Below, piece after piece: positions 36,233 to 45,386 of a stretch of 64,000 nt of DNA. The notes under the pieces are model-generated. The model saw only the letters and a program-made list of their open reading frames with translations. It did not search any database and was not told where the DNA came from. The translations under genes were made by a program, and so were the position numbers. Source of the DNA: an uncultured Acetobacterium sp. (GTDB lineage: Bacteria > Bacillota > Clostridia > Eubacteriales > Eubacteriaceae); contig NZ_OY760905.1 of assembly GCF_963664135.1 (NCBI RefSeq), positions 3,126,736 through 3,190,735 on the forward strand, read 5' to 3'. Positions within the stretch are counted from its first letter, which is position 1. Every line of letters starts with the position of its first letter.

Positions 36233-37363
36233 ATTATTAAAAAGTTATTATCTAAGCGATTGCTATTTATCATACCTGGAATTGTGGCATATATACTTAA
36301 TAAATATGCACAGAATCATCCGGATTGGGCGGAACAATACAGTCGGTCAGTATACCCGGTGTTATCGAATGCCGTGGGTTTTTTACCTTCGTTTGTGAAA
36401 ATTTCTGTTGGTGAATGGCTGGTGGTATTGGCTTTATTGTTTTTGCTGTTATATATTGTTTATTATGTTCATAAGGTGATCATCAGTAAAGGGACCCGTT
36501 GGATGGAAGTTTATCAAGGTGTGATAGGCATTGTCGCGATGGTTAGCATGACATATTTTTGTTTTACTGTTTTGGGTGGATTAAACTATCATCGAGATTC
36601 TTTCTTATCATATACCGAATATCATGAGGAAAAATACAGTGTGGATGAACTGGCAAATTTGTGTCAGTCACTTGCCGATGACATGGGACTGGTAAGAGCG
36701 GAACTAGGAGACAATATGGACCTTTTAGTCCAGGCTCCAGATGATTTTGATTATTATGCACAACACGCAGTGCTGTCACTGCAAATGTTGTCAAAGCAGT
36801 ATCCCGTTTTGGAGCGGTCTTTATATTCCATACCAAAACCAGTGGTGGTCTCAAAACTGATGTCTCGGGCAGGTATCGAAGGTATTTTTTTTCCTTTTAC
36901 TTTGGAATCGAATATCAATGTTGACATGCCAGATTTCATGCTACCTGCCGCAATGACCCATGAACTGGCACATCAGTGCGGTTTTATGCAAGAGGATGAG
37001 GCGGGTTTTATATCCTATCTGGCATGCACGCAGCAGGATGAACCAATGTTGCGTTATAGCGGACTTTTTCTGGCGTTTGATTATTCCATATCAGCACTGG
37101 AGAACGTTGATCCGGATAAGGCATTGGAGATAAAGTCCAGTCTGTCACAGCAGGTCCAGCATGACCGGATGCAGAGTGATCAGTATTGGAACAAGTATGA
37201 TGGTATTATTTCTAATGTTTCAACGCATGTCAATGATGTCTATCTGAAGGCGAATAACCAGACAGACGGTGTGAGTAGCTATAATAAAATGGTAACTCTG
37301 TTGTTGGCGGAGCAGCGCTATAAACTGTCGAGAACATCCCTAACTTTGAGCGAAAAAAATTAG
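36233..37363 (+). CDS. DUF3810 family membrane protein with zinc-peptidase-like HELAHQ motif
   Basis: The protein has an N-terminal hydrophobic segment (about 10-25), further membrane segments near 55-80 and 95-115, and an extracytoplasmic part with a TMTHELAHQCGFMQEDEAGF-like HExxH motif followed by a downstream Glu, as in gluzincin proteases. DUF3810 function is unknown. The longest frame with an ordinary start begins at a TTG (36260) with no ribosome site. In the same frame, AGAAAGGAG is followed after two bases plus spacing by ATT at 36233, giving xIKKLLSKRLLF, a typical membrane-protein N-terminus. I therefore propose the rare ATT start. Confidence 0.7.
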   Translation: MIKKLLSKRLLFIIPGIVAYILNKYAQNHPDWAEQYSRSVYPVLSNAVGFLPSFVKISVGEWLVVLALLFLLLYIVYYVHKVIISKGTRWMEVYQGVIGIVAMVSMTYFCFTVLGGLNYHRDSFLSYTEYHEEKYSVDELANLCQSLADDMGLVRAELGDNMDLLVQAPDDFDYYAQHAVLSLQMLSKQYPVLERSLYSIPKPVVVSKLMSRAGIEGIFFPFTLESNINVDMPDFMLPAAMTHELAHQCGFMQEDEAGFISYLACTQQDEPMLRYSGLFLAFDYSISALENVDPDKALEIKSSLSQQVQHDRMQSDQYWNKYDGIISNVSTHVNDVYLKANNQTDGVSSYNKMVTLLLAEQRYKLSRTSLTLSEKN

Positions 37364-37580
37364 ACCAGACAGAATTTTTGAGGTTAATGATTGTGAAATA
37401 ATGTTAAAACAGTGTTTATAATGAAAAATAATAGTGCTATCAAACGAATCACAATTCCCCCAAATAGCGGCAGGATGCCGACATACGGTTGGTCTAAAAT
37501 CAAACGGACTGGTTGTAGTAAGTGATAATGACGATGACCAATGTGAGGTAAGACTCAGTACCTAATAGAAAAAGGAGAAA

Positions 37581-38141
37581 ATGATGAGTAAATTCGCTGT
37601 AATTGACACAGAAACCACATGGAATGATGCGGTGATGTCCATTGGGATTGTCATCGCCGACTCGGTGACCTTTGAGTTGATTGACAAACGCTATTACATC
37701 CTCACGCCCTTTAAAGATCACGGCGGGATGTATACACACGCCCTATATACCAAAGGCATCAAGCCGGACCTTGAGTGTTCACGGGAAAAGGTAATGGCCG
37801 AATTACAGCATTTTCTTTCAGATCATGGAGCCACGGCGATGTTTGCTTACAACGCCGCGTTTGACTGCCGGCATCTGCCAGAATTACGACATTTGTCCTG
37901 GTATGATATTATGAAGGTTGCGGCCTATCGACAGCACAATCCCTGCATCCCGAATGGTGCCGAATGCTACGGCACTGGCAGACTGAAGCGCGGCTACGGT
38001 GTGGAGCGCATCTACCGGATGTTAAGTGCGGAGTTGGAATATTGCGAGTTGCATAATGCGCTGACTGACGCGATGGACGAGTTGACGATTATGAAGCTGC
38101 TTGACCACGAAATCGGTAAATACGCCGTGGCAAGGATCTAA
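37581..38141 (+). CDS. DEDD-family 3'-5' exonuclease
   Basis: The 186-residue protein has the exonuclease core: AVIDTETTWNDAVMSIG (motif I, Asp and Glu), NAAFDCRHLPEL (motif II Asp) and HNALTDAMDELTIM (motif III His and Asp, the DEDDh form). It resembles the epsilon-subunit/RNase T fold as a single domain without polymerase parts. It could trim DNA or RNA ends; the substrate is unknown. The start follows AAAAGGAG. A short 49-base gap to the next gene suggests possible cotranscription. Confidence 0.85.
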   Translation: MMSKFAVIDTETTWNDAVMSIGIVIADSVTFELIDKRYYILTPFKDHGGMYTHALYTKGIKPDLECSREKVMAELQHFLSDHGATAMFAYNAAFDCRHLPELRHLSWYDIMKVAAYRQHNPCIPNGAECYGTGRLKRGYGVERIYRMLSAELEYCELHNALTDAMDELTIMKLLDHEIGKYAVARI

Positions 38142-38190
38142 GTAGAAACATGTGAAGAAAAATTTTATGGATTAAGAAGGGGAAGTAGCG

Positions 38191-38757
38191 GTGACAGATA
38201 AAAATACAAAAGCAATGAGAACGGACTATCAAGCAATTTTTGAAGAAGCATATCATTTGATGGATGAAGCGATCATAGCGGGTAATTGTGGTGAATTATG
38301 TGGCTATCATTGTTGCCGCCGTAACGATGCCGACGGTAAGCGATTGGGCATGTATTTATTACCCCTTGAATATGAATATATGCAATGTGAGGTCGTTCCC
38401 GATTACGATCTGCACAGTCATCAGCAGTATAATATGCCCCCTAAAATCAAGAAATATTATTATATATATTGCCATCTGGCAGAAGGGTGCATGAGAGACC
38501 ATCGCCCCATTCAATGCCGGACCTACCCATTTGAACCCCATCTCGAAAATGGTGAATTCTCACTTGTGATTGAAAAAGAGCAGATTCATGGCTGTGTACT
38601 GATTGAACGAATGCCAGAATGGCGCCAGGCCTTTATCGATGGTATTTATAATGGGTGGCTTGAACTGCTGAAGATCCCAATCATTAAATATCATATTGAA
38701 TATTTTTCAAAAGAACGAATCGCAGCAAATAACATGATGAAACACTATTTCAAGTAG
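38191..38757 (+). CDS. YkgJ-like cysteine-cluster protein
   Basis: The 188-residue protein has clustered cysteines: CGELCGYHCCRR near residue 32, CHLAEGCMRDHRPIQCRTYP near 95 and a later Cys in IHGCVLI. This spacing is like the YkgJ (UPF0153) Zn/Fe-binding family, whose function is not known. There are no membrane segments. The start is GTG after AGGGGAAG. It follows the exonuclease gene at short distance. Confidence 0.72.
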   Translation: MTDKNTKAMRTDYQAIFEEAYHLMDEAIIAGNCGELCGYHCCRRNDADGKRLGMYLLPLEYEYMQCEVVPDYDLHSHQQYNMPPKIKKYYYIYCHLAEGCMRDHRPIQCRTYPFEPHLENGEFSLVIEKEQIHGCVLIERMPEWRQAFIDGIYNGWLELLKIPIIKYHIEYFSKERIAANNMMKHYFK

Positions 38758-38975
38758 CTATGATAATCCGAATGAATAAGTACGCTTTGGCGGAGCTAGT
38801 CACTTAGCTTGTCCTATTAACTGATTGCATTGAGTGTTGCTTCAGCTGTCATAAAGACGTTGCCTCGACATATAAAGAAGTCCACCCGTAACGTGTGACA
38901 AACAAAGTAACCAGTGTCAAAAACTAAGATCCGAAATAATTATTTTAAAAAATTACATCGAAAGAAGGTGTGGCT

Positions 38976-40361
38976 ATGCGAGAAACGCATCTGATTAAAA
39001 GCCGGCAAACGTGTAAACTTGGATTGATCATTGTCATTCGGCAGCTTTTTCCTCAAGAATCGCTTAAAACCGCTTATTCAATTATGGAAGGCGTGTTTTG
39101 TCGGTTTGCCGATTCCGCAATTTCAATCAGAGAAGTCTATCAGATTGAAAAGAAATTAAACGAATGGATTTTGAGCAATCCGGAGATTGACTTTTTGAAG
39201 CATCAGGGCGGCTACTACTTTTATCAGGTCGAGGGCTATGTTGTGAAAATGATTTATCCCTGCGAAACAAACGTTAAAAATATGGATTCTTTTTGTGTGA
39301 TTCCTTATGCCGACGGTTTTATTGTCGACTTTGGAGACATTGACCGCGATTGCAACATTTCGTTGATTCCGCCGGATAAACTCTCGGCCATGTATGATAA
39401 GACTCAGCAATGGCTGAAAAATATTAATATCGAGTTGCTTAATGATGTTAACGACTTTGTCGTCAGCAGCGCCAGTCTGAAACTGCTGGGGATGGCTGAA
39501 GCCCTGCATGAAAAGGAGATATCCGATATTGCCGTGATGATTCTGCAGCAGCAGCGGGCCCTGCGGGTCTTGCTGATTTCCGGACCATCTTCTTCGGGGA
39601 AGACGACCTTTGCGCAACGATTATCGACCCAGTTGAGTGTGAACGGACTAAAACCGGTTACGCTATCGATGGATGATTATTTTGTGAACCGGGAAGAGAC
39701 GCCCCTTACTGAGGACGGCAAGCCAGATTTCGATTGCCTGGAAGCGTTGGATCTCCCCTATTTACAGCAGCAACTTAAAGAACTGATCGATGGAAAAACG
39801 ATTGAAACACCGATCTTTGATTTCAAAACCGGCCATCGTTCCACCCAAACAAGACGACTAAAAGTTGGCCATGATGAAATACTGGTGGTCGAAGGGATCC
39901 ATGCATTGAATCCGGTATTGTTTTTAGGGATCAACCGGAACATGCTCTTTAAAGTCTATCTCAGTTCGCTTTTTCAATTAAATTTCAACCTGGAAAACCG
40001 TGTGCCAAGTTCAGAAGTGCGGCTGATCAGACGCATTGTCAGAGGCGACCAATTCCGCGGGACCCATCCCGAGGATACCTTGGATCAGTGGGAAAATGTC
40101 CGGCGCGGGGAGTATCAAAACGTGTTTAAATTCCAGGAAGAATCGGACGTGATGTTCAATTCGAGCCTGCTTTACGAATTAAATGCCATGCGAACGTTTG
40201 CCGAAGCATCCTTAACTAAAATAGAGGATCACAGCCCCTATGCGAAAACCAGGGACCGTCTGCTTAATATTCTATCCTTCTGTGAGCCAATGAATACGGA
40301 GAAAGTCCCTTTTAATTCAATATTGCGTGAATTCATCGGTGGTAGCATCTATTTTGACTAA
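38976..40361 (+). CDS. Nucleoside kinase-like protein (uridine kinase/phosphoribulokinase fold)
   Basis: About 461 residues. The N-terminal half (about 1-190) is unlike simple uridine kinases. The C-terminal half has a P-loop ISGPSSSGKTTFAQRL (about 203), then VTLSMDDYFVNREETP, IFDFKTGHRSTQ and ILVVEGIHALNPVL, the uridine kinase pattern. Standard clostridial homologues pair a TGS-like and threonyl-tRNA-synthetase-like N-terminal region with this kinase; here that part is diverged. It would phosphorylate a nucleoside or related sugar with ATP. The ATG at 38976 fits AAGAAGGTG better than the GTG six bases earlier. Confidence 0.8.
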   Translation: MRETHLIKSRQTCKLGLIIVIRQLFPQESLKTAYSIMEGVFCRFADSAISIREVYQIEKKLNEWILSNPEIDFLKHQGGYYFYQVEGYVVKMIYPCETNVKNMDSFCVIPYADGFIVDFGDIDRDCNISLIPPDKLSAMYDKTQQWLKNINIELLNDVNDFVVSSASLKLLGMAEALHEKEISDIAVMILQQQRALRVLLISGPSSSGKTTFAQRLSTQLSVNGLKPVTLSMDDYFVNREETPLTEDGKPDFDCLEALDLPYLQQQLKELIDGKTIETPIFDFKTGHRSTQTRRLKVGHDEILVVEGIHALNPVLFLGINRNMLFKVYLSSLFQLNFNLENRVPSSEVRLIRRIVRGDQFRGTHPEDTLDQWENVRRGEYQNVFKFQEESDVMFNSSLLYELNAMRTFAEASLTKIEDHSPYAKTRDRLLNILSFCEPMNTEKVPFNSILREFIGGSIYFD

Positions 40362-40509
40362 TAACGAAAAATATGAACCAGACAATATGACATGGGACTT
40401 TTTGAACGTCATATAAAGCGCTTTAAAAAAAAACTGATAAAATCAGCACATTCGGGTATGAAAAAATCACTAGTTAGAATCTTGAAGATTTTTGAAAGGA
40501 ATGAAGAAA

Positions 40510-42504
40510 ATGTTAAAAAAACGCTTAACCGTTGTTATCCTCAGTATATTGTTGGTGCTTGTTCCGCTTTCGGGATGTGAAAAAAACTCAGCTCAGAGCC
40601 AGACCTATGAAAAAACCATTGCCACAGCCCGGACTGAAATATGGAAGGAAATCAGCGGTCGAGGGGCTGCCAGTGCGACCATTGCGATTATGGAAAATGG
40701 CAAAATTGTTTATCAAGAAGGTTTTTCCAAGGCCAATCGCCTGACGGCCAAAGATGTTGATACCCATACCCAATATAATATTGGTTCGGTCAGCAAGGTC
40801 TTCACGGCGGCAGCGATCATGCAACTGGTGGAAGCCGGGAAGCTGGAGCTCGACAAACCAGTGGTCGACTACCTGCCGGACTTTACCATGAAGGACAGCC
40901 GCTATCGCGTTATCACCGTGCGGATGCTCCTTAATCACTCCTCGGGCCTGCCGGGGACCATGCTCTCAAACGGCTTTGCAACGGAAAAAGATCCTAATTT
41001 TCTGACGAATTTTATGGCCTATCTGGCCAATAGCAGTTTAAAGGATGACCCTGGTGTGGTCAGTGTTTACTGCAATGATGGCTTTACCCTGGCGGAGGTA
41101 TTGATCGAAAAAATTTCGGGCCAGCACTATGCTGACTACCTCGAGACTCATTTTTTTTCAAAAGCCGATATGACTGACAGCAGCTGTTCCTTTAAGGACG
41201 GGAACGATAATATTGCTTTAAAGTACAATAACGAGGATGGCTCAGCCCTGCCTCAGGAAATCATCAATCTGATCGGCACCGGGGGGATTTCCTCGACGGC
41301 AGCCGATTTGTGCCAATTTGGCAATGCCCTGCTAAGTGATAAACTTTTGAGTGCAGCCTCCTTTACCGAGTACACCAGTCCCCAGTATGGCCCGGAAACG
41401 GTGCCTTCGGGAACGCCCACCGACAACTACGGACTGGGCTGGGATATGGTGGCGGTGCCGACCTTTGCCGAACAAGGGGTAACGGTGATTGGTAAAAACG
41501 GGGCGACCTTCCAGTACGCGTCCCAGCTTTATCTGATCCCTGAAGCCAATCTTTCGATTGCCTTGATTTTTGCCGGCACCGCCAATGTCGCTGGGATTGC
41601 TGATAAAATAACCCAGACCCTGTTAGAAGAAAAAGGGATCATCCCGGCGAATGAAACCGCTGCTAAAACCATCACTCCGACAGCTATTCCCAATGACATT
41701 CTCGATTTTGCCGGATACTATGGTGACAGCGGCAGTATCATTAAAATTGACTTTGATCAGCAGGCAAACGCCCTGGTTTATCAACAATTTGATGGTCAGT
41801 CCTTTGTGACCGCGGCAACCTATCCCTATCTGGGGGACGGTTATTTTGATATGCAGAATGATCAGTGGCTGTCCTTTTCAGAAAATTTTGGTAAAAAATT
41901 GATCCTCCAGTCGATGGCCCACACCACCTATGGAACGGTGATTGGCGAAGACATTAAAGCCAACAATCCAGTTGATACCAGCCGCTTTGAAGGCAAACGA
42001 TGGCTTCCGCTGAGTCTCAGTGCCACTGATTTTACCACCTTTTCGGCAGCAACCGGGAGCATCCCGGAACTCCCCGGGACTATTTATTTCGGCAGTGATG
42101 GCAGCTATACTCCGTATCCTCTGAAGGATCAAAACACCGGATATATGAATCTGGCCTATGCTCGGGATCTCTGTGAACCCATCATCACAGAAGAAAACGG
42201 CAAAACAACGATGACCGCGATGAGCCATACTTTGCTCGATACTGCCGATATTCCCGGTCTTCAAAAGGCTGAGACAATCAGGATTGAAAAAAGCGGTGAA
42301 AATGTCATAAGGCGGCTCGATGCCGATGGCAGCTTTGGGATAACCTTGCCGGAAGGTGGTCGTTTGATCATCTACGATCCATCGTTAGCGGTTGTCTACG
42401 ATACCCTCTACGGCGAAATTAAGAACGTTCCGGTAACCGCCGGATCCTATGTGATGTTTATCGGAACTGAGGGCGAAAGCTTCCCCTATGAATACACCGT
42501 ATAA
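40510..42504 (+). CDS. Serine hydrolase lipoprotein (beta-lactamase/D-Ala-D-Ala peptidase family)
   Basis: About 664 residues. An N-terminal signal peptide ends in a lipobox LVPLSGC (about residue 22), so it is likely a membrane-anchored lipoprotein outside the cell. The serine-hydrolase domain has SVSKVF (SxxK nucleophile, about 95), SVYCNDGFT (YxN) and a late GKNG near 340, followed by two beta-rich C-terminal domains (about 400-660). It may trim peptidoglycan peptides or hydrolyse esters. ATG codons at 40492-region, 40501 and 40510 compete; spacing to GAAAGGA favours 40510. Confidence 0.83.
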   Translation: MLKKRLTVVILSILLVLVPLSGCEKNSAQSQTYEKTIATARTEIWKEISGRGAASATIAIMENGKIVYQEGFSKANRLTAKDVDTHTQYNIGSVSKVFTAAAIMQLVEAGKLELDKPVVDYLPDFTMKDSRYRVITVRMLLNHSSGLPGTMLSNGFATEKDPNFLTNFMAYLANSSLKDDPGVVSVYCNDGFTLAEVLIEKISGQHYADYLETHFFSKADMTDSSCSFKDGNDNIALKYNNEDGSALPQEIINLIGTGGISSTAADLCQFGNALLSDKLLSAASFTEYTSPQYGPETVPSGTPTDNYGLGWDMVAVPTFAEQGVTVIGKNGATFQYASQLYLIPEANLSIALIFAGTANVAGIADKITQTLLEEKGIIPANETAAKTITPTAIPNDILDFAGYYGDSGSIIKIDFDQQANALVYQQFDGQSFVTAATYPYLGDGYFDMQNDQWLSFSENFGKKLILQSMAHTTYGTVIGEDIKANNPVDTSRFEGKRWLPLSLSATDFTTFSAATGSIPELPGTIYFGSDGSYTPYPLKDQNTGYMNLAYARDLCEPIITEENGKTTMTAMSHTLLDTADIPGLQKAETIRIEKSGENVIRRLDADGSFGITLPEGGRLIIYDPSLAVVYDTLYGEIKNVPVTAGSYVMFIGTEGESFPYEYTV

Positions 42505-42591
42505 TTATGGCCATCCGATCCTGTTTTACAACTGTTTTTATAAAAGAAGAAAAGATTGAAGTCAGGTGATTTTCGATGAAAAAGTATAAAA

Positions 42592-43212
42592 ATGAATGAC
42601 TTACTGTGTTATGCTAATTATTTATTGCTTAATGGTCCCTTTTCCAGCCGCAAGATGATCATTATAACAATGCTGGTTGTTTTACTATCAATAACGATGG
42701 TAGTTCTTAATAAAGAAAAATGGACAGCCCAGGAAAAATGGTTTAAAACAGCGATCTGGTTTTATTTCTATTTGATATTTTTATACACGTTTCTGTCAAG
42801 AACTGGAAAAAGTCAAATTGATTATAACTTGACGCCATTTTGGTCTTATCAATATATTTTTTCGACCCATGACTTTAGAATTGTATTGGAAGTGCTGGGG
42901 AATTGTTTGATGTTTATACCGGTGGGGATTTTAGTGCCCTGGGCATATGAACGTATTTTACATGAAGATGAAGTAAAAAAACGGAATACGGTGATCCTGT
43001 TCGGATTGATTGTTTCGGTTTCGGTGGAGTGTCTGCAACTGTTTACTAGAACAGGATTATTTGAGTGGGACGATATTTTCCACAACATGATTGGGTTGCT
43101 TGTGGGGTACGGGGTTTACCTTTTACTGAAGGGCAAACATTTTGGAACGGTGTACCGATACTTTTTACCGATGATTGGGGTGGGATTGGCATTGATGATT
43201 GTGATGATGTAA
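42592..43212 (+). CDS. VanZ family membrane protein
   Basis: The 206-residue protein has about five hydrophobic segments and VanZ features: DYNLTPFWSY, VLGNCLMFIPVGILVPWAY and SVSVECLQLFTRTGLFEWDDIFHNMIG-type spacing. VanZ homologues are linked to teicoplanin tolerance in vanA clusters, but no van genes are here and most homologues are uncharacterised. A seven-codon open frame begins 16 bases upstream at ATG 42576 after AGGTG and overlaps the VanZ start, so translation may be coupled. Confidence 0.8.
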   Translation: MNDLLCYANYLLLNGPFSSRKMIIITMLVVLLSITMVVLNKEKWTAQEKWFKTAIWFYFYLIFLYTFLSRTGKSQIDYNLTPFWSYQYIFSTHDFRIVLEVLGNCLMFIPVGILVPWAYERILHEDEVKKRNTVILFGLIVSVSVECLQLFTRTGLFEWDDIFHNMIGLLVGYGVYLLLKGKHFGTVYRYFLPMIGVGLALMIVMM

Positions 43213-43347
43213 AAGGAGAATTTGTGGATGGAATCAAACACATTATCTAAGCATATAATGCTCAGAAGAATTGTCCCCTGATCCTAGTTGCCAGTCCAAA
43301 ATGAACTGCGGTTTTAAAAAATGGAGAACGTGAAGAAAGGAACAACC

Positions 43348-43731
43348 ATGCAGGATAGAATTAGTTTATGCGGAGATAATTGCACCTATTGTCCCCGTTT
43401 TAATGCCCATACAAAGGAAGAATTACAACAGGTTGCTGAATTGTGGTACCGCCTGGGATGGCGGGATACAATTGTTTCAGAAGATGATATAAAATGTCCT
43501 GGCTGCAATCCCAATAAGCAATGTCCCTATAATCTGATCGATTGCACCTGGGAACATGAAGTAAAACATTGCCGTTCGTGTTTTGAATACCCGTGTCAGA
43601 AAATTGAAAGGATGCTGAAAAAATCCAGAGAATTCAAATTAATGTGTCAAGAAAAGTGCGCCGATCAGGAATATGCAGTTCTTGAAAAAGCTTTTTTTGA
43701 AAAGCACATTAATTTAGGAAAAGAAGACTAA
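43348..43731 (+). CDS. DUF3795 cysteine-rich protein
   Basis: The 127-residue protein is rich in paired cysteines: SLCGDNCTYCPRF, IKCPGCNPNKQCPYNLIDC, VKHCRSCFEYPCQKI and later CQEKC. This is the DUF3795 pattern, common in Clostridia, presumably binding zinc or an iron-sulfur cluster; function unknown. I choose the ATG after GAAAGGAAC, nine codons inside the longest frame. Confidence 0.78.
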   Translation: MQDRISLCGDNCTYCPRFNAHTKEELQQVAELWYRLGWRDTIVSEDDIKCPGCNPNKQCPYNLIDCTWEHEVKHCRSCFEYPCQKIERMLKKSREFKLMCQEKCADQEYAVLEKAFFEKHINLGKED

Positions 43732-43851
43732 GCTTGAGGTTGGTGAACGAAAAGGACAGCGTTGTATTTTGGGTTGGTGCAGTGTCAAATTTACCAGATG
43801 ATTCTGACTGAACTGATGGTGTCAGGAACACATAACTTATTCAAAAACCAA

Positions 43852-43878
43852 CAAAAAGAGCCGGGATTATCCCGGCTC
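43852..43878 (-). terminator. Terminator of the tpiA-like gene
   Basis: On the minus strand GAGCCGGGAT pairs with ATCCCGGCTC and TTTTT follows. Confidence 0.85.
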
Positions 43879-43955
43879 TGATCCCGGACGGGACGTCAAA
43901 CGCCGCCGGAAAATTACGAATTAGATTTGCTTAAGTCTATTATTAAAATAAAAAC

Positions 43956-44729
43956 TTACTTTACCACTTTCTCGACCGCAACCATAATTTCCTCAAACAG
44001 ATCTGGTTCCCAGGCACTGCGGCCGATGAACAAGCCATCGACATTTTCCAACTGAGCATAGTCGCTGGCATTATTAATATTGACGCTGCCTCCAAAAAGA
44101 AGGGGAACATCGTTACCCGCAGTTCCGAAAAGATCAACGAGAACACCTCTTAAAAAGTCATGGATTTCCTTGACATAAGGCATTTCAGCGGGCGTACCAT
44201 TGACGCCAATTGCCCAGACGGGTTCATACGCGATCCAGAACTTGCCGATGGCATCGCGAGAAACATTCTTCAAAGCAATTTTGAGTTGTTTGGCCAGCAT
44301 TTCTTTTGAGACATGATAGCTTTTGTCTTCAGCCTTTTCGCCAATGCAAATCAGCGGTATAAAACCATGTTTCAAAGCTGCTAATGTTTTAAGATTGACG
44401 GTTTCGTCAGTTTCATTAAAATATTGACGACGCTCACAATGGCCGATTTCAATAATATCCAGACCAATTTCTTTGAGCATTACTGGGGAGATCTCACCAG
44501 TAAACTGACCGGCATCTTCATAATGCATATTTTGAGCGCCCAGTTCAAGAGCACTTTTTTTCGAATCAATTAGTTCTTTTATTTTCCAAAGATGTGTATA
44601 GGGGGGGATGATGAAAATTTCTAACTGAGCATGCTTTTCAATAACCGTGATCAGTTCATCAGTATATTTAGTCGCTTCAGCCAGAGTTTTATTCATCTTC
44701 CAATTAGTGCCGAGTAAAAACTTTTTCAT
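43956..44729 (-). CDS. Triose-phosphate-isomerase-family enzyme, probably tetrulose-phosphate isomerase
   Basis: The 257-residue TIM barrel keeps catalytic Lys (GTNWKMNK), His (IEIGHCERR) and Glu (AYEPVWAIG). It departs from housekeeping TpiA at two usually invariant places: GHSERR is GHCERR, and loop 6 after AIG reads VNGTPAEMPY in place of the TGKTATPEQ type. The phosphate loop is FGGSVNINN. It is encoded seven bases after an RpiB-like gene and divergent to a DHA-kinase operon. TPI homologues in this setting (EryH, LerI) isomerise L-erythrulose phosphate. I consider that more likely than ordinary TPI, but dihydroxyacetone-phosphate use remains possible. Confidence 0.85.
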   Translation of the reverse strand: MKKFLLGTNWKMNKTLAEATKYTDELITVIEKHAQLEIFIIPPYTHLWKIKELIDSKKSALELGAQNMHYEDAGQFTGEISPVMLKEIGLDIIEIGHCERRQYFNETDETVNLKTLAALKHGFIPLICIGEKAEDKSYHVSKEMLAKQLKIALKNVSRDAIGKFWIAYEPVWAIGVNGTPAEMPYVKEIHDFLRGVLVDLFGTAGNDVPLLFGGSVNINNASDYAQLENVDGLFIGRSAWEPDLFEEIMVAVEKVVK

Positions 44730-44736
44730 AATTAAC

Positions 44737-45186
44737 CTACTTCAAATATGTTTTTTCGAGGCTACGCATTTTTTCAACTTTTTTGGTTGAACCACCGCCC
44801 TGAAAATCACTTTTTAACCATGCTTCGGCAATCATTTTTGCCAGCTCAGTGCCAATCACCCGAGCCCCCATGGTCAAGACATTAGCGTCGTTGCTTTTAG
44901 CAAGCCGTTCAGCGGAATAGACATCATGACAGGTGCCAGCAAAAACACCGGGGACCTTATTGGCCATCATAGCAACACCGAGACCGGTTCCACAAAAGAT
45001 AAAACCGCGATCATATTCTTTACTCCTAATCGTTTCGGCAAGATTAAAGGCAATTTCAGGATAATCGCAATCATGAGTTGCAGAATACTCTAAATCGGTG
45101 ATATCATAACCAGCCTTTTTTAAATAATTAAAAATCTCATTTTTAAATTCGATGGCAGCATCGTCACAGTCAACAACAATTTTCAT
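44737..45186 (-). CDS. RpiB/LacAB-family sugar-phosphate isomerase, probably erythrulose/erythrose-phosphate isomerase
   Basis: The 149-residue protein has the RpiB active-site cysteine in IFCGTGLGVAMMANK (about 65-79), the His in GTCHDVYSAERLAK and the tail NDANVLTMGARVIG. The N-terminal motif, normally x-C/S-D-H-A/V-G, reads VDCDDAA: the phosphate-site histidine is replaced by Asp. This suggests a substrate other than ribose 5-phosphate. RpiB homologues EryI and DerI act on tetrose phosphates in erythritol and threitol catabolism. The start follows AGGAGG. It is the first gene of a two-gene minus-strand operon. Confidence 0.85.
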   Translation of the reverse strand: MKIVVDCDDAAIEFKNEIFNYLKKAGYDITDLEYSATHDCDYPEIAFNLAETIRSKEYDRGFIFCGTGLGVAMMANKVPGVFAGTCHDVYSAERLAKSNDANVLTMGARVIGTELAKMIAEAWLKSDFQGGGSTKKVEKMRSLEKTYLK

Positions 45187-45386
45187 TACAAACCTCCTGA
45201 ACATTTTTAATTGTGTAAAAATACTTTTTTTTTAAGGTATTTTTCCTAATCCTACGATATTATTATTACATAGATTATGGCGAATGTAAAGGATATAATC
45301 GTTTTCACTAATTAGAAATTAAGTAAAAGTAATTTGATTAAATAGAGATTATGTAATATTAACAAAACGATAAGAAGGAGGCTTCA

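Noticed and set aside
40392..40580. 62-codon plus-strand frame before the serine hydrolase
   Set aside because: It overlaps the lipoprotein signal peptide in another frame and has no ribosome site.
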